Assembly: GCA_958451615.1 (NCBI GenBank) | Contig: CAUDQR010000009.1 | Coordinates: 1 to 64,000 of the forward strand | Direction of reading: 5' to 3' | From: an uncultured Collinsella sp. | GTDB taxonomy: Bacteria > Actinomycetota > Coriobacteriia > Coriobacteriales > Coriobacteriaceae | DNA: 64,000 bases | Shown here: piece by piece, positions 49,273-57,657 of the stretch | Numbering within the stretch: the stretch's first letter is position 1 | How the letters are laid out: each line of letters opens with the position of its first letter | Notes under the pieces: generated by a model | Told to the model about the DNA's origin: nothing | The model's database searches: none | Seen by the model: only the letters and a program-made list of their open reading frames with translations | Program-made: the position numbers and the translations under genes

Positions 49273-50508
49273 CTACGCCCTTGCCCGCTTGCGCTCCCAG
49301 CGAGCCAACTTAATCGTCACCAGCGTAAGCGCCCAGGCGACAAGCGAGAACGCGGCGCCCACGGCGCCCACGTACGCAATGCCAACGTTGTTTACCACGG
49401 CGCCGCCCACTGCGGTACCAAACGAGATGCCGACGTTAAACGCCATGGGCTCAACCGAACTTGCGAGTACCATCGACTTGGGGTGGCGGCTGCGTGCCAC
49501 GTCCATAAAGTGCGTGATGCACGACACCGAGAACAGGTACATGAGCAGCGCCAAGCTAAAGACAAAGACCAGCGCGAGCGGCATGGTGCCGCCCACGGCA
49601 AACAGCCCGAGCAACGCCGCAGCCTGCAGCACAAACGTCACAAGCAGTGCCTTCATGCCAAAACGTGCGTCGATCCATCCGCCCAGGATGTTCGAGATCA
49701 GGCAGAACACGCCGTAGGCCATAAGCGTGGTGCTCGCCTGAACGGTGCCCATACCCAGCACCTGCTCAAGATAAGGCGTCACGTAGCCGTAGAACACATA
49801 GACCGAGCCTACGCCAAACAAAAAGATGAGCATGCCGGTGATGATGCTCGGCTCGCGCAGCAGACCCGCCTGCTCGCGAAAGGTGGCAGGCTCGTCGGTT
49901 TGCCCAGCGCGCGGCATAAACGCCACGAGCGCTCCGCAGATCAGAACGGCAAAGGTCAGCGTGCCGTACATGGCCATGTGCCAATCGAGCGTGTCGGCCA
50001 CGAACTTGCCAATCGAAGTGACAAAGACCATTGCCACGGAAAACGCACCATATACCACCGAGATGGCAAGCGAAGTTTGCTGCGGGGACAGCAGCTCGGG
50101 GATGTACGTCACGCCCACGGCGAGCAGTGCGCCCGAGACAGAGCCCAGGACAATGCGCGAGATAAACAGTACCTGGAAGTTGGGCGCCAACGCCATGACC
50201 AGGTTGCCGAGCACAAAGACAATGCTGTAGCACACGAGCAGCTGGTAGCGGCGGAACCGCCCCGTGCTGAGCGCGAGCACCGGCGTGGCGATAGCGTAGA
50301 CCAGCGCGAACACGCTGATGAGCTGACCCGCGGTGGCAAGCGATATGCCGAGTTCCGTTGCCAAGTCGCTTTCGATACCGATGACCACGAACTCGGAGCA
50401 GCCGAGCGAGAATCCCAACAGCACGAGCAGCGCCAGGCAGAGCTTGGTGCGCGCGGGGGAGAGCGCGGCGGCGGTTGACTTACTTTTAGACGTGGTTGCG
50501 GCGGTCAA
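49273..50508 (-). CDS. MFS transporter, AraJ/DHA1-type exporter
   Basis: About 411 residues and 12 membrane segments. LGFSLGCSEFVVIGIESDLATELGISLATAGQLISVFALVYAIATPVLA is the hallmark start of the sugar-efflux/AraJ group, and GRFRRYQLL is the loop 2-3 motif. The family exports sugars, drugs or nucleosides. The start is uncertain: TTG 50508 has GGAG 8 bp upstream, GTG 50517 overlaps that GGAG, and longer frames lack a ribosome site. It is divergent from the lpdD-idi fusion gene. Confidence 0.85.
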   Translation of the reverse strand: MTAATTSKSKSTAAALSPARTKLCLALLVLLGFSLGCSEFVVIGIESDLATELGISLATAGQLISVFALVYAIATPVLALSTGRFRRYQLLVCYSIVFVLGNLVMALAPNFQVLFISRIVLGSVSGALLAVGVTYIPELLSPQQTSLAISVVYGAFSVAMVFVTSIGKFVADTLDWHMAMYGTLTFAVLICGALVAFMPRAGQTDEPATFREQAGLLREPSIITGMLIFLFGVGSVYVFYGYVTPYLEQVLGMGTVQASTTLMAYGVFCLISNILGGWIDARFGMKALLVTFVLQAAALLGLFAVGGTMPLALVFVFSLALLMYLFSVSCITHFMDVARSRHPKSMVLASSVEPMAFNVGISFGTAVGGAVVNNVGIAYVGAVGAAFSLVAWALTLVTIKLARWERKRARA

Positions 50509-50588
50509 GGTTGTCACTCCAATGTCGCATGAATAAGCGGGATTCAATCCCTGCAACTCTAACAGAATGTGTCAGGTGCCTGCCCCCT

Positions 50589-50629
50589 TTGTCGCAGGCT
50601 GTGCTTGCCTGTATAGTCGCAATACAGGC
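50589..50629 (+). promoter_or_regulatory. Promoter with overlapping palindrome before the lpdD-idi fusion
   Basis: TTGTCG (50589-50594), 17-bp spacer, TATAGT (50612-50617). The palindrome GCCTGTAT-N7-ATACAGGC (50607-50629) covers the -10 and start region, a classic repressor site. TGTCAGGTGCCTGCCCCCTT just upstream (about 50567) belongs to the repeat family seen at 22731. Confidence 0.6.
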
Positions 50630-50669
50630 GAAGATGGTCTCAGGTACATCGCGGGCGACAGGAGATCCC

Positions 50670-51617
50670 ATGGGTATGCATACGACAAAGGTTGCGGTGG
50701 GCGAGGGCAAGTTTGCGCTCGAGGCCCAGCTGACGGTGACGCCGCGAGGCATGGCGGTGTACGCCTGCTCGCCGGAGTTCGCACACCTGGGCGCCACGGC
50801 GCAGGCCATTCCGCGCCCCGAGCCCGGCCGTACGGCGACGGTGAGCATCCTGGCCGTTCCGTGTCATCGAGACGAGATCCCGGCGCACGATATCGCGGCG
50901 GCGCTGGCCACGCGCTTTGGCGTGCCGGTCGTTGCAAGCACGGGCTTTCATGTGGAGAACGCGACCGCGGACGACTTGCGGCGCATGCTCGATACCACCA
51001 AGGAGCTCATCGCCGCGCTCGAGGAAGCTGCAGCCCGCATTCTGCGCGCCGGCTGGGATGAGGGCGGCGCAGGCGCCGAGGTCGTGGCGGTCGATGCCGC
51101 GACCGGCGAGGCACTCGGCCACGTCGACCGCATCGAGGCCCATACCGGCGAGGGAATCCTGCATCAGGCATTTCTGACGCTTCTGGTCGAGGGCCAGGGC
51201 GAAGACGCGCGCCTGCTGCTCTGTCGTCGCAGTCCGCTCAAACGCCTGTGGGGCGGGGTGCTGGCCGATGGCTGTGCCGGCCATCCGCTCCCCGGGGAAG
51301 ACGTTGTCGCCGCCACGGCGCGTCGCATCAACGAAGAGCTTGGTGTTACGCGCGAGCCCGATCAGCTCAAGCACCTCGGTCGCGTGGTGTATCGCGAGGA
51401 CCACGGCGACGGCCGCTGCGAGTGCGAGTGGTGCGAGGTCTTCCTTGCCCATGTTGAGCCGGGCGAGCTGCATATCAACCAAGAGGAGATCTCGGAAGTG
51501 CGCCGCGTGGCCCCGTTCGAGCTTAAAGGCTACCTGCAGGGTCACCCCGAGCAGCTGGCCCCCTGGCTCCGCGAGGCCCTCAGCGACCCATCCATCCGTA
51601 CGGCCCTCGCTATGTGA
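50670..51617 (+). CDS. Fusion: LpdD-like domain and type I isopentenyl-diphosphate isomerase
   Basis: 315 residues. Residues 1-125 resemble LpdD, the small protein of gallate decarboxylase loci regarded as a prenylated-flavin chaperone: AHLGATAQAIP, PCHRDEIPAHDIAAALA and STGFHVENATADDL. Residues 137-315 align with type I IPP isomerase. They carry metal ligands His158 (EAHT), His165 (LHQAF), His205 (GCAGHP), Glu251 and Glu253 (ECE), catalytic Cys202, the Nudix-type RRINEELGV and the late PW. All the catalytic residues of E. coli Idi have counterparts. It should interconvert IPP and DMAPP. UbiX and UbiD genes follow within 5 kb, so the product would feed prenylated-FMN synthesis. ATG 50670 follows AGGAG by 5 bp. 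Confidence 0.83.
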   Translation: MGMHTTKVAVGEGKFALEAQLTVTPRGMAVYACSPEFAHLGATAQAIPRPEPGRTATVSILAVPCHRDEIPAHDIAAALATRFGVPVVASTGFHVENATADDLRRMLDTTKELIAALEEAAARILRAGWDEGGAGAEVVAVDAATGEALGHVDRIEAHTGEGILHQAFLTLLVEGQGEDARLLLCRRSPLKRLWGGVLADGCAGHPLPGEDVVAATARRINEELGVTREPDQLKHLGRVVYREDHGDGRCECEWCEVFLAHVEPGELHINQEEISEVRRVAPFELKGYLQGHPEQLAPWLREALSDPSIRTALAM

Positions 51618-51647
51618 AAAAAGACAGTCCCTTTGGCACATCCAAAC

Positions 51648-51711
51648 CGTCACAACATTTGATGAAAATCTCGAAAACGAGGAAAAGCGTCGAATGTTGT
51701 GACGCTTTTTG
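51648..51711 (+). terminator. Terminator after the fusion gene, repeat family D copy 1
   Basis: CGTCACAACATTTGA pairs with TCGAATGTTGTGACG, with an inner CTCG/CGAG stem, followed by CTTTTTG. The same element occurs at 56564-56625. A decayed CCCTTTGTCACA-type repeat precedes it (51613-51641). Confidence 0.75.
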
Positions 51712-51775
51712 TCCAGAGGATCGCTTCTCATCCAAAAATCCCGCTTGACTGTATTGCCACAACACAGCGCAACGT

Positions 51776-51806
51776 AAGGGGTGTCCGATAACGGGCGCCC
51801 CTTTTT
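51776..51806 (+). terminator. Terminator-like hairpin in the leader of the transporter gene
   Basis: AAGGGGTG (51776-51783) pairs with CGCCCCTT (51796-51803), then TTT. It lies 54 bp before the transporter start and downstream of TTGACT (51745-51750). This placement fits an attenuator, though no -10 at proper spacing is clear. Confidence 0.45.
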
Positions 51807-51859
51807 AAGTGGCAACGTGGCCGCGAATCCGGAGCGCCCCCAACAAGAAAGGTGGGGAG

Positions 51860-53317
51860 ATGGAAGCGGAAAAGAAGGCGTTTAAGATCACCAAGCGCGA
51901 AATTGGCTTTGTGCTGGGTATCGTTGTCTTTTTGCTGGTGAAGTTTCTTCCTTTGGCGGAGCTGAGCTCGACGGTCGAGCTTACGGTCGGCGGTCAGACC
52001 TGTCTGGCGTTGACGCTCGCCACGGTGGTGTTCTGGGCGTGTGGCGTGGCACAGCCGGGCTTTGTGGGCCTGCTCTATTGCGCGCTGCTCGTTCTGTTCA
52101 AGGTGTGCGTGGACGACACGGGTGTCGCGAGCATCTCGGCGACGGTCGCCTCCACGTTTAGCTCGTGGACCAAAGCCACCATGTGGCTCGTCATCGGCGC
52201 CTACCTCATCGCCAGCGCGGTCAAGGAGTCGGGCCTGGGCGAGCGCATCGCCTATGCGTTTATGCTCAAGTTCGTGCGCGATGCCAAGTCGCTCATCATC
52301 TCAATCTTCGCGCTCACCTTTGTGCTGTCGCTGCTGATCCCGCATCCGTTCCCCCGCGCCTTCCTCATCCTCGCCGTCGTCTCGGTCATCGCCGAGTCCG
52401 CCGGCTACGGTGACGACGACAAGGGTAAGCTCGGCTTCCTCGTGTTTGCCGCTGCTGCCCCGGGCTCCATGTTCTTCCTGACGGGCGACTCCACACTCAA
52501 CCCGCTCGTTGCGCAGTACAGCGCCGAGGCCGGCGGCATGAGCCCGTCCTTTGTCGACTGGTTCCTGTACATGAGCGTGCCTATGCTGGTCGCGCTGCTG
52601 TGCACCCTGTTCTTGGGCCTCTTCCTCTTTAAGCCCAGCAAGGAGCTCGTCTACGATCGCGAGCAGATCGTGGCCAAGCAGGCCGCGCTCGGCAAGCTCT
52701 CCGTCAAGGAGATCCGCACCATCGTGTGGCTTGTCATCGCCATCGCGCTGTGGCTCACCGTCTCGGGCGACTATATCGGCTGGGTCACCCTGGCCATTGG
52801 CGTCGCACTCGCCATGCCCATCATCGGCGAGGTCCTCACTCCTGCCAGCTGGAACGCTGTCGACATCAAGTCCCTCATGTTCCTGACGGCCGCCATGGCC
52901 GTGGGTTCCGTGGGCGGCGCCACCGGCATGAACGCCTGGATCGCCGACGTCGTGCTTCCCAGCTCCGTGCCCGAGAACATCTTCCTGTTCGCCCTGCTCG
53001 TCGCCGCGCTCTCCATGATCATCCACATGTTCATGGGCTCGGTCATGGCCGTGCTCGGTGTGTGCGTGCCGGCGTTCATCAGCTTCGCGGCCGGCTCCAG
53101 CGTAAGCCCGCTTGCCGTGGCGCTCATCGTCTTCACGTCCATCAACATCCACTACATCCTGCCGTTCCACAACCTGCCGATCCTTATCGGCGAGGGCAAG
53201 GACGCCGGCGGCTACACCTCCAAAGAGGCCATGCGCATGGGTATTCCCCTCACCGCGGTCGTCTTTATCGTCGTGCTGGTCGAGGCCGCCTGGTTCCACC
53301 TCTTTGGCCTGATGTAA
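51860..53317 (+). CDS. DASS (SLC13/citrate-succinate) family anion transporter
   Basis: 485 residues, 11-12 membrane segments. ASTFSSWTKATMWLVIGAYLIASAVKESGLGERIAYAF matches the divalent anion:Na+ symporter pattern, as do SLMFLTAAMAVGSVGG and the FTSINIHYILPFHNLPILIGEG segment with a paired-motif Pro. It would import a carboxylate. The position between the lpdD-idi fusion and ubiD suggests the carboxylate is the UbiD substrate. ATG 51860 follows AAAGGTGG; no better start is upstream. Confidence 0.87.
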   Translation: MEAEKKAFKITKREIGFVLGIVVFLLVKFLPLAELSSTVELTVGGQTCLALTLATVVFWACGVAQPGFVGLLYCALLVLFKVCVDDTGVASISATVASTFSSWTKATMWLVIGAYLIASAVKESGLGERIAYAFMLKFVRDAKSLIISIFALTFVLSLLIPHPFPRAFLILAVVSVIAESAGYGDDDKGKLGFLVFAAAAPGSMFFLTGDSTLNPLVAQYSAEAGGMSPSFVDWFLYMSVPMLVALLCTLFLGLFLFKPSKELVYDREQIVAKQAALGKLSVKEIRTIVWLVIAIALWLTVSGDYIGWVTLAIGVALAMPIIGEVLTPASWNAVDIKSLMFLTAAMAVGSVGGATGMNAWIADVVLPSSVPENIFLFALLVAALSMIIHMFMGSVMAVLGVCVPAFISFAAGSSVSPLAVALIVFTSINIHYILPFHNLPILIGEGKDAGGYTSKEAMRMGIPLTAVVFIVVLVEAAWFHLFGLM

Positions 53318-53411
53318 GCAGTCGAGTGCTTGGCTGTAATTAGCCGAGTGCTTGAACTGCGAGTGCCCGAGCGCCCCATCTATGAGCGCTGCGGCCCCAT
53401 TACGTTACCAA

Positions 53412-53437
53412 GCCCGGCGGCATCCTCGCCGCCGGGC
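53412..53437 (+). other. GC hairpin just before the ubiD ribosome site
   Basis: GCCCGGCGGC (53412-53421) pairs with GCCGCCGGGC (53428-53437). No T-run; AAAGGAG follows 10 bp later, so it more likely stabilises the ubiD mRNA or tunes translation. CGAGTGCTTG is also repeated at 53323 and 53344. Confidence 0.4.
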
Positions 53438-53459
53438 ACTCTCCCGAAAGGAGCATGCT

Positions 53460-54947
53460 ATGTCCACTACCGATGCTTCCCAGATCCACGACCTGCGCTC
53501 CGCGCTCGACTTTTTGCGCGAGATGCCGGGCCAGCTGCTCGAGACCGACACTCAGGTCGATCCCGATGCCGAGGTCTCGGGCGTCTATCGCCACGTCGGT
53601 GCCGGCGGCACCGTTATGCGTCCGACCAAAGAGGGTCCGGCGATGGTCTTCAACAACGTCAAGGGCTTTGACGACGCCAAGGTCTGCATCGGCATGCTTG
53701 CCAGCCGCAAGCGCGTTGCCGCCCTGCTCGACCTGGATGAGGAGCACCTGGGCCTCGAGATCGGTAAGCGCTTCGAGAACCTGATCGCGCCCGAGCAGAT
53801 CGCCGAGGGTGCGCACGTCGACTGCCAAGAGGTCGTGTACAAGGCGACCGACGAGGGCTTTGACCTGCGCAAGATCGTTCCCGCTCCTACCAACACGCCC
53901 GTCGACGGCGGCCCCTACATCACCATGGGCCTCGCCTACGGCACGAGCCCCGACGGCTCCCAGTCCGACGTGACCATCCACCGTTTCTCCTGCGTCGACA
54001 AGGATAAGCTTGCCATGTGGATTACCCCCGGCAGCCGTCACCTGGGCGCGTTCTTTGACGAGTACTGCCAGCGCGGCGAAGACATGCCCATCTCCATCTC
54101 CATCGGTTTGGACCCCGCCGTGTACATGTGCTGCGGTTTTGAGGCTCCCACCACACCGCTCGGCTTCAACGAGCTGCAAATTGCCGGCGCCCTGCGCGGC
54201 CACGCTGTCGAGCTTGCCGACTGCGTCACCGTTCCGCAGAAGTGCATCGCCAATGCCGAGTACGTGCTCGAGGGCTACCTCATGCACGACGAGACCATCA
54301 ACGAGGACGTCAACGGCCACGGCTACGCCATGCCCGAGTTCCCCGGCTACACCGGCGGCGCCAAGGTCTGCCCGGTGATCAAGATCACCGCCGTCACCAC
54401 GCGTGTCAACCCCATTATGGAGAGCTGCATCGGCCCTTCGCACGAGCACGTGTCCATGGCCGGTATCCCCACCGAGGCTTCCATCTACAAGATGGTCGAG
54501 ACCGCTATCCCGGGCCGCCTGCTCAACGTCCACGCTGCTCCCTGCGGCGGCGGCAAGTTCGTTGCCATCATGCAGTTCAAGAAGTCGAGCAAAAATGACG
54601 AGGGCCGTCAGCGCAACGCCGCCATGCTCGCCTTCTCGGCATTCTCCGAGCTCAAGCATGTGATTCTGGTTGACGAAGACGTCGACATCTTCGACATGAG
54701 CGACGTGATGTGGGCCATGACCACGCGCTTCCAGGCCGACGTCGACCTCATCACCATCCCCGGCTGCCACTGCCACGTGCTCGACCCGTCCAACGACCCC
54801 GCGTTCGATCCTTCGATCCGCGAGCACGGCATCGCCTGCAAGGCCATCTTCGACTTCACGGTTCCGTTCAACCTTAAGAAGAACTTCATCCGCTCGCAGT
54901 TCATGGAGATCGACCAGGACAAGTGGGCCGCCGAGCTTGCTTTCTAG
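53460..54947 (+). CDS. UbiD family decarboxylase
   Basis: 495 residues. The prenylated-FMN-binding core shows TIHRFSCVD (Arg175, the conserved catalytic Arg region), PISISIGLDPA, and AEYVLEGYLMHDE with Glu267 and Glu271 in the conserved acidic segment. IGPSHEHVSMAGIPTEA and VDIFDMSDVMWAMTTRFQAD are also typical. UbiD enzymes (de)carboxylate aromatic or unsaturated acids; length and sequence style resemble the LpdC/hydroxyaryl-acid group. The substrate is inferred only. ATG 53460 follows GAAAGGAG by 6 bp. Confidence 0.92.
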   Translation: MSTTDASQIHDLRSALDFLREMPGQLLETDTQVDPDAEVSGVYRHVGAGGTVMRPTKEGPAMVFNNVKGFDDAKVCIGMLASRKRVAALLDLDEEHLGLEIGKRFENLIAPEQIAEGAHVDCQEVVYKATDEGFDLRKIVPAPTNTPVDGGPYITMGLAYGTSPDGSQSDVTIHRFSCVDKDKLAMWITPGSRHLGAFFDEYCQRGEDMPISISIGLDPAVYMCCGFEAPTTPLGFNELQIAGALRGHAVELADCVTVPQKCIANAEYVLEGYLMHDETINEDVNGHGYAMPEFPGYTGGAKVCPVIKITAVTTRVNPIMESCIGPSHEHVSMAGIPTEASIYKMVETAIPGRLLNVHAAPCGGGKFVAIMQFKKSSKNDEGRQRNAAMLAFSAFSELKHVILVDEDVDIFDMSDVMWAMTTRFQADVDLITIPGCHCHVLDPSNDPAFDPSIREHGIACKAIFDFTVPFNLKKNFIRSQFMEIDQDKWAAELAF

Positions 54948-54984
54948 TACGTAGCCCTACCGAGTAACTAAGTAAGGAGCTGTC

Positions 54985-55563
54985 ATGCCTGAGTCTTCTG
55001 TCCGTCCCCGTCGCATTGTCGTTGGCGTGTCTGGCGCCAGCGGTGCCGCGCTGGGTCTTGAGTGCCTCAAATGCCTGCGTCAGGCCGGTGCCGAGTCGGC
55101 GCTTGTCGTCACGCGCGGGGGAGAGATCACCATCGAGCAGGAGCTCGGCATGACGCTCGACGAGTTTGCCGCGCACGCCGATGTGGTCTACGACAATAAA
55201 AATATCGGCGCCGCCATCGCAAGCGGTACCTATCCGGTTGACGGTATGATCGTGGCGCCCTGCTCCATGAAGACGCTCGCCGGCATCGCGAGCGGCTACA
55301 GCGAAAACCTGTTGCTGCGCGCGGCCGACGTGCAGATGAAAGAGCAGCGCCGCCTGGTGCTCATGGCGCGCGAGACGCCCTTCAGCGCCATTCATGTCGA
55401 CAACATGGCGCGCCTGGCGCGCGTACCGGGCGTCATGCTCATGCCGCCCATGCTCACGTTTTACAACGGCCCCGCCACGCTCGACGACGCGGTGCATCAC
55501 ATCGCCGCCAAGGCGCTCGAGGCCGTCGGCGTGTCATGTGCAAACTATAAGCGCTGGTCGTAG
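54985..55563 (+). CDS. UbiX family flavin prenyltransferase
   Basis: 192 residues. VVGVSGASGAALGLECL binds FMN phosphate, and VAPCSMKTLAGIASGYSENLLLRAADVQMKEQRRLVLMARETPFS is the UbiX core. IHVDNMARLARVPGVMLMPPMLTFYNGP holds the C-terminal FY.P motif. It prenylates FMN with dimethylallyl phosphate to make the UbiD cofactor. It starts 37 bp after ubiD and follows TAAGGAG. A dedicated UbiX beside UbiD and an isomerase supports one functional unit. Confidence 0.94.
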   Translation: MPESSVRPRRIVVGVSGASGAALGLECLKCLRQAGAESALVVTRGGEITIEQELGMTLDEFAAHADVVYDNKNIGAAIASGTYPVDGMIVAPCSMKTLAGIASGYSENLLLRAADVQMKEQRRLVLMARETPFSAIHVDNMARLARVPGVMLMPPMLTFYNGPATLDDAVHHIAAKALEAVGVSCANYKRWS

Positions 55564-55595
55564 GTGCCTTTAGGGTAGGATACGAGTAGTGTTTG

Positions 55596-55622
55596 AGCCC
55601 GCTGCCCCCGTGGGCGGCGGGC
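55596..55622 (+). terminator. Hairpin after ubiX
   Basis: AGCCCGCTGCCC pairs with GGGCGGCGGGCT (one mismatch), followed by TTGG. Partial terminator between ubiX and the MerR gene. Confidence 0.5.
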
Positions 55623-55643
55623 TTTGGTGTGTCGGGAGGACCT

Positions 55644-56513
55644 ATGCAGACGGGCATGTATGCGATTAGCGAGATGGCGAGCCTGTTTAACGTTTCGCGC
55701 CAAACGCTCATCTACTACGACAAGATCGGTTTGTTTAAACCCGCAGTGGTTAACGAAAAGGGCTACCGTTTCTATTCGCCCACGCAGATTCCGCTCATGC
55801 GTCTGATCTGCATGTTGCGCGACCTGGGGCTCGAACTCGACGAGATTGACCGCCTGACCTCGACGTTCGACATCGGCGAGATGACCGATCACCTGCGCTC
55901 GCGGGTGCAGGCACTCGATGATCAGATTGTCGGGCTCAAAGCCGAGCGCGCGAGCGTGCGGGAGCGTCTGAGCTTTTATGACGAGGCGGTTTACTGGCGC
56001 GAGCGCGAGGGCAAGCCGGAGCTCAAACAGTTTGAGCGCCGCTACGTGGTCTTTGAGGAGTTCCCGGCCGATATCGAGCGCGGCCGCTCGATGCTGCACC
56101 CCACGCTCATGCGGGCAATCCTGCGCATGCGTACGTTGACGGGCACGCGCCCCATGCGCGGTTGGGGCGCCATGCTGCGTCGCGAGGCGCTGCATTCCGA
56201 CGACCCCATCGCCGGTGCCGGCTCCTTTGCCGTGCTGCCGCGCGGTGCCGAGGAGCTGCTGCCGAGCGATCCCGCCGAGCTGGCAGAGATTGGCATCGAG
56301 GTACTGCCCGAGGGCACATATCTGTGCATGAGCCGCTGGGGCATGCCATACGAGCCCGAGGGCATCCGCGCCATCGTTGCCTGCATGGACGAGCACGCGC
56401 TCCAGCCTATCGGCAACGCCTTCGACTTTTGCTACCTCGATACCACGAGCTACGACGAGTCCCACCAAGAGGACTTCTGCTGCATCCAAATCCCCGTTAC
56501 CCTCCAGATGTGA
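55644..56513 (+). CDS. MerR family regulator with GyrI-like effector domain
   Basis: 289 residues. YAISEMASLFNVSRQTLIYYDKIGLFKPAVVNEKGYRFYSPTQ is the MerR winged helix. A coiled coil (about 75-120) and a C-terminal effector domain of the GyrI/BmrR type (about 130-289, with EGTYLCMSRWG and a conserved Glu/Trp region) follow. ATG 55644 follows GGGAGGA by 3 bp. As the last gene of the decarboxylase locus it is the best candidate for its regulator, perhaps sensing the acid or its product. Confidence 0.87.
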   Translation: MQTGMYAISEMASLFNVSRQTLIYYDKIGLFKPAVVNEKGYRFYSPTQIPLMRLICMLRDLGLELDEIDRLTSTFDIGEMTDHLRSRVQALDDQIVGLKAERASVRERLSFYDEAVYWREREGKPELKQFERRYVVFEEFPADIERGRSMLHPTLMRAILRMRTLTGTRPMRGWGAMLRREALHSDDPIAGAGSFAVLPRGAEELLPSDPAELAEIGIEVLPEGTYLCMSRWGMPYEPEGIRAIVACMDEHALQPIGNAFDFCYLDTTSYDESHQEDFCCIQIPVTLQM

Positions 56514-56539
56514 CAAAGGGACAGTCCCTTTGTCACATT
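56509..56539 (+). terminator. Perfect hairpin, CCCTTTGTCACA family
   Basis: ATGTGACAAAGGG (56509-56521) pairs with CCCTTTGTCACAT (56527-56539), loop ACAGT. It contains the MerR stop codon. Nearly identical to 20510-20542. Confidence 0.65.
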
Positions 56540-56563
56540 CGCGGCATGGCTGCCGCCCAAACC

Positions 56564-56625
56564 ATCACAACATTCGATGAAAATCTCGAAAACGAGGAAA
56601 AGCGTCGAATGTTGTGACGCTTTTC
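56564..56625 (+). terminator. Terminator hairpin, repeat family D copy 2
   Basis: TCACAACATTCGA pairs perfectly with TCGAATGTTGTGA, inner CTCG/CGAG stem, then CTTTT. About 60 bp nearly identical to 51648-51711. Confidence 0.75.
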
Positions 56626-56708
56626 CTGTCTGTGCCGGCGAGCTCCCGTGTCATCTGGGGGTATAAGGCTAGCAAGTGTTTATTTGCGAGGCTTAAGGGG
56701 CGCCCCGT

Positions 56709-57578
56709 ATGGATATCGATAACTTTGAATGGTGGTATAGCGAGGGCGAGGCTCCGGACGAAGAGTGGGACGAGCCCGCGCCGTGTGACGTGTCGAGCGA
56801 CGAGGACGAGACCGGCAACGATGCCGGTGTCGAGCCTGAAGCCGCCTCCGATGCCGCCGAACCCCTAACCTTTGAACAGGCTTGGGCCCAGGCCGAGGCC
56901 GACGAGGCGAAGGCCGATGCCACGGCCACGCTCGGCGAGCCGGCTGATATGTCGATCTCGCCGGCAAAGACCCCACAGCCGCGCCATACCATCGACCCCG
57001 GCAGCACGGCATCCTTCAGCATACTCGACGTGCCCGTGCAGGGTGCCCAGGCGCCCGCCCCCACCCATCGCCCCAACCTGGCTCGCGAGGAAGACGCGGG
57101 CCGTCGCTCTCCGCTCGGCCCCATTCTCATCGCCTTTATGGCCGGCGTCATCGCTTGCTCGGCGATCGGCAGCATCTGGGGTCATGTCGAGCAGCAGCGC
57201 CAAGACGCCGCCAAGGTCGAGATGTCCGTCGAACAATCGCTCAGCCGCACGCGCTCGGTGCATGTATCGGTCGAGGTCAAGGACGGCGCGACGTGGGACA
57301 CCGCGCGCGGCGACAGCCAGATGCTCGTCCATATCGTGGGTCGCACGCTCAAGGGGCAAGCGATCGACGAGTACCAATACGTCAATTCCGAAGGTGACGG
57401 CATCGAGCTCAAGCCCGGCGACTACGAGCTCACGGTCGATGAGCCGCCCGTCGCCACCGACGGCACGCGTTACCGTGCCTCAAAGCGCATGGTTCCGGTG
57501 AGTTTTAATTCACAGGCGCCCGATACGGTCGATAGCACGCCGCAGGGCGGGTTTGACCTTTACGCTATTGCTCAATAA
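56709..57578 (+). CDS. Single-pass membrane protein with acidic N-terminus, function unknown
   Basis: 289 residues, family not recognised. The first 120 residues are very acidic (WWYSEGEAPDEEWDEPAP and many Glu/Asp/Ala) and probably disordered in the cytoplasm. One membrane segment lies at about 138-158 (PILIAFMAGVIACSAIGSIWG). A short helix (HVEQQRQDAAKVEMSVEQSL) leads to an outer beta-rich domain (VHVSVEVKDGATW, LVHIVGRTLKGQAIDEYQYV, LKPGDYELTVDEPPV) that resembles a small carbohydrate- or cell-wall-facing fold. No neighbour reveals its role. The start follows GAGGCTTAAGGGG. Confidence 0.75.
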   Translation: MDIDNFEWWYSEGEAPDEEWDEPAPCDVSSDEDETGNDAGVEPEAASDAAEPLTFEQAWAQAEADEAKADATATLGEPADMSISPAKTPQPRHTIDPGSTASFSILDVPVQGAQAPAPTHRPNLAREEDAGRRSPLGPILIAFMAGVIACSAIGSIWGHVEQQRQDAAKVEMSVEQSLSRTRSVHVSVEVKDGATWDTARGDSQMLVHIVGRTLKGQAIDEYQYVNSEGDGIELKPGDYELTVDEPPVATDGTRYRASKRMVPVSFNSQAPDTVDSTPQGGFDLYAIAQ

Positions 57579-57657
57579 CTGCACCTGTCGCTCAACCCCG
57601 CCGCCAAGAGTGGGACAATAGCCCTCGACACCGTTGTTTACTATTGGAGGAAGTAGC

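Noticed and set aside
48964..50478. Plus-strand frame of about 500 codons opposite the phosphatase and MFS genes
   Set aside because: Arg/His/Gln-rich nonsense translation spanning two real genes and their intergenic gap.
51648..56625. Apparent conserved peptide ending TTFDENLENEEKRRML at two places
   Set aside because: Both derive from the same terminator hairpin repeat; no start codon with a ribosome site and the DNA palindrome explains the similarity.
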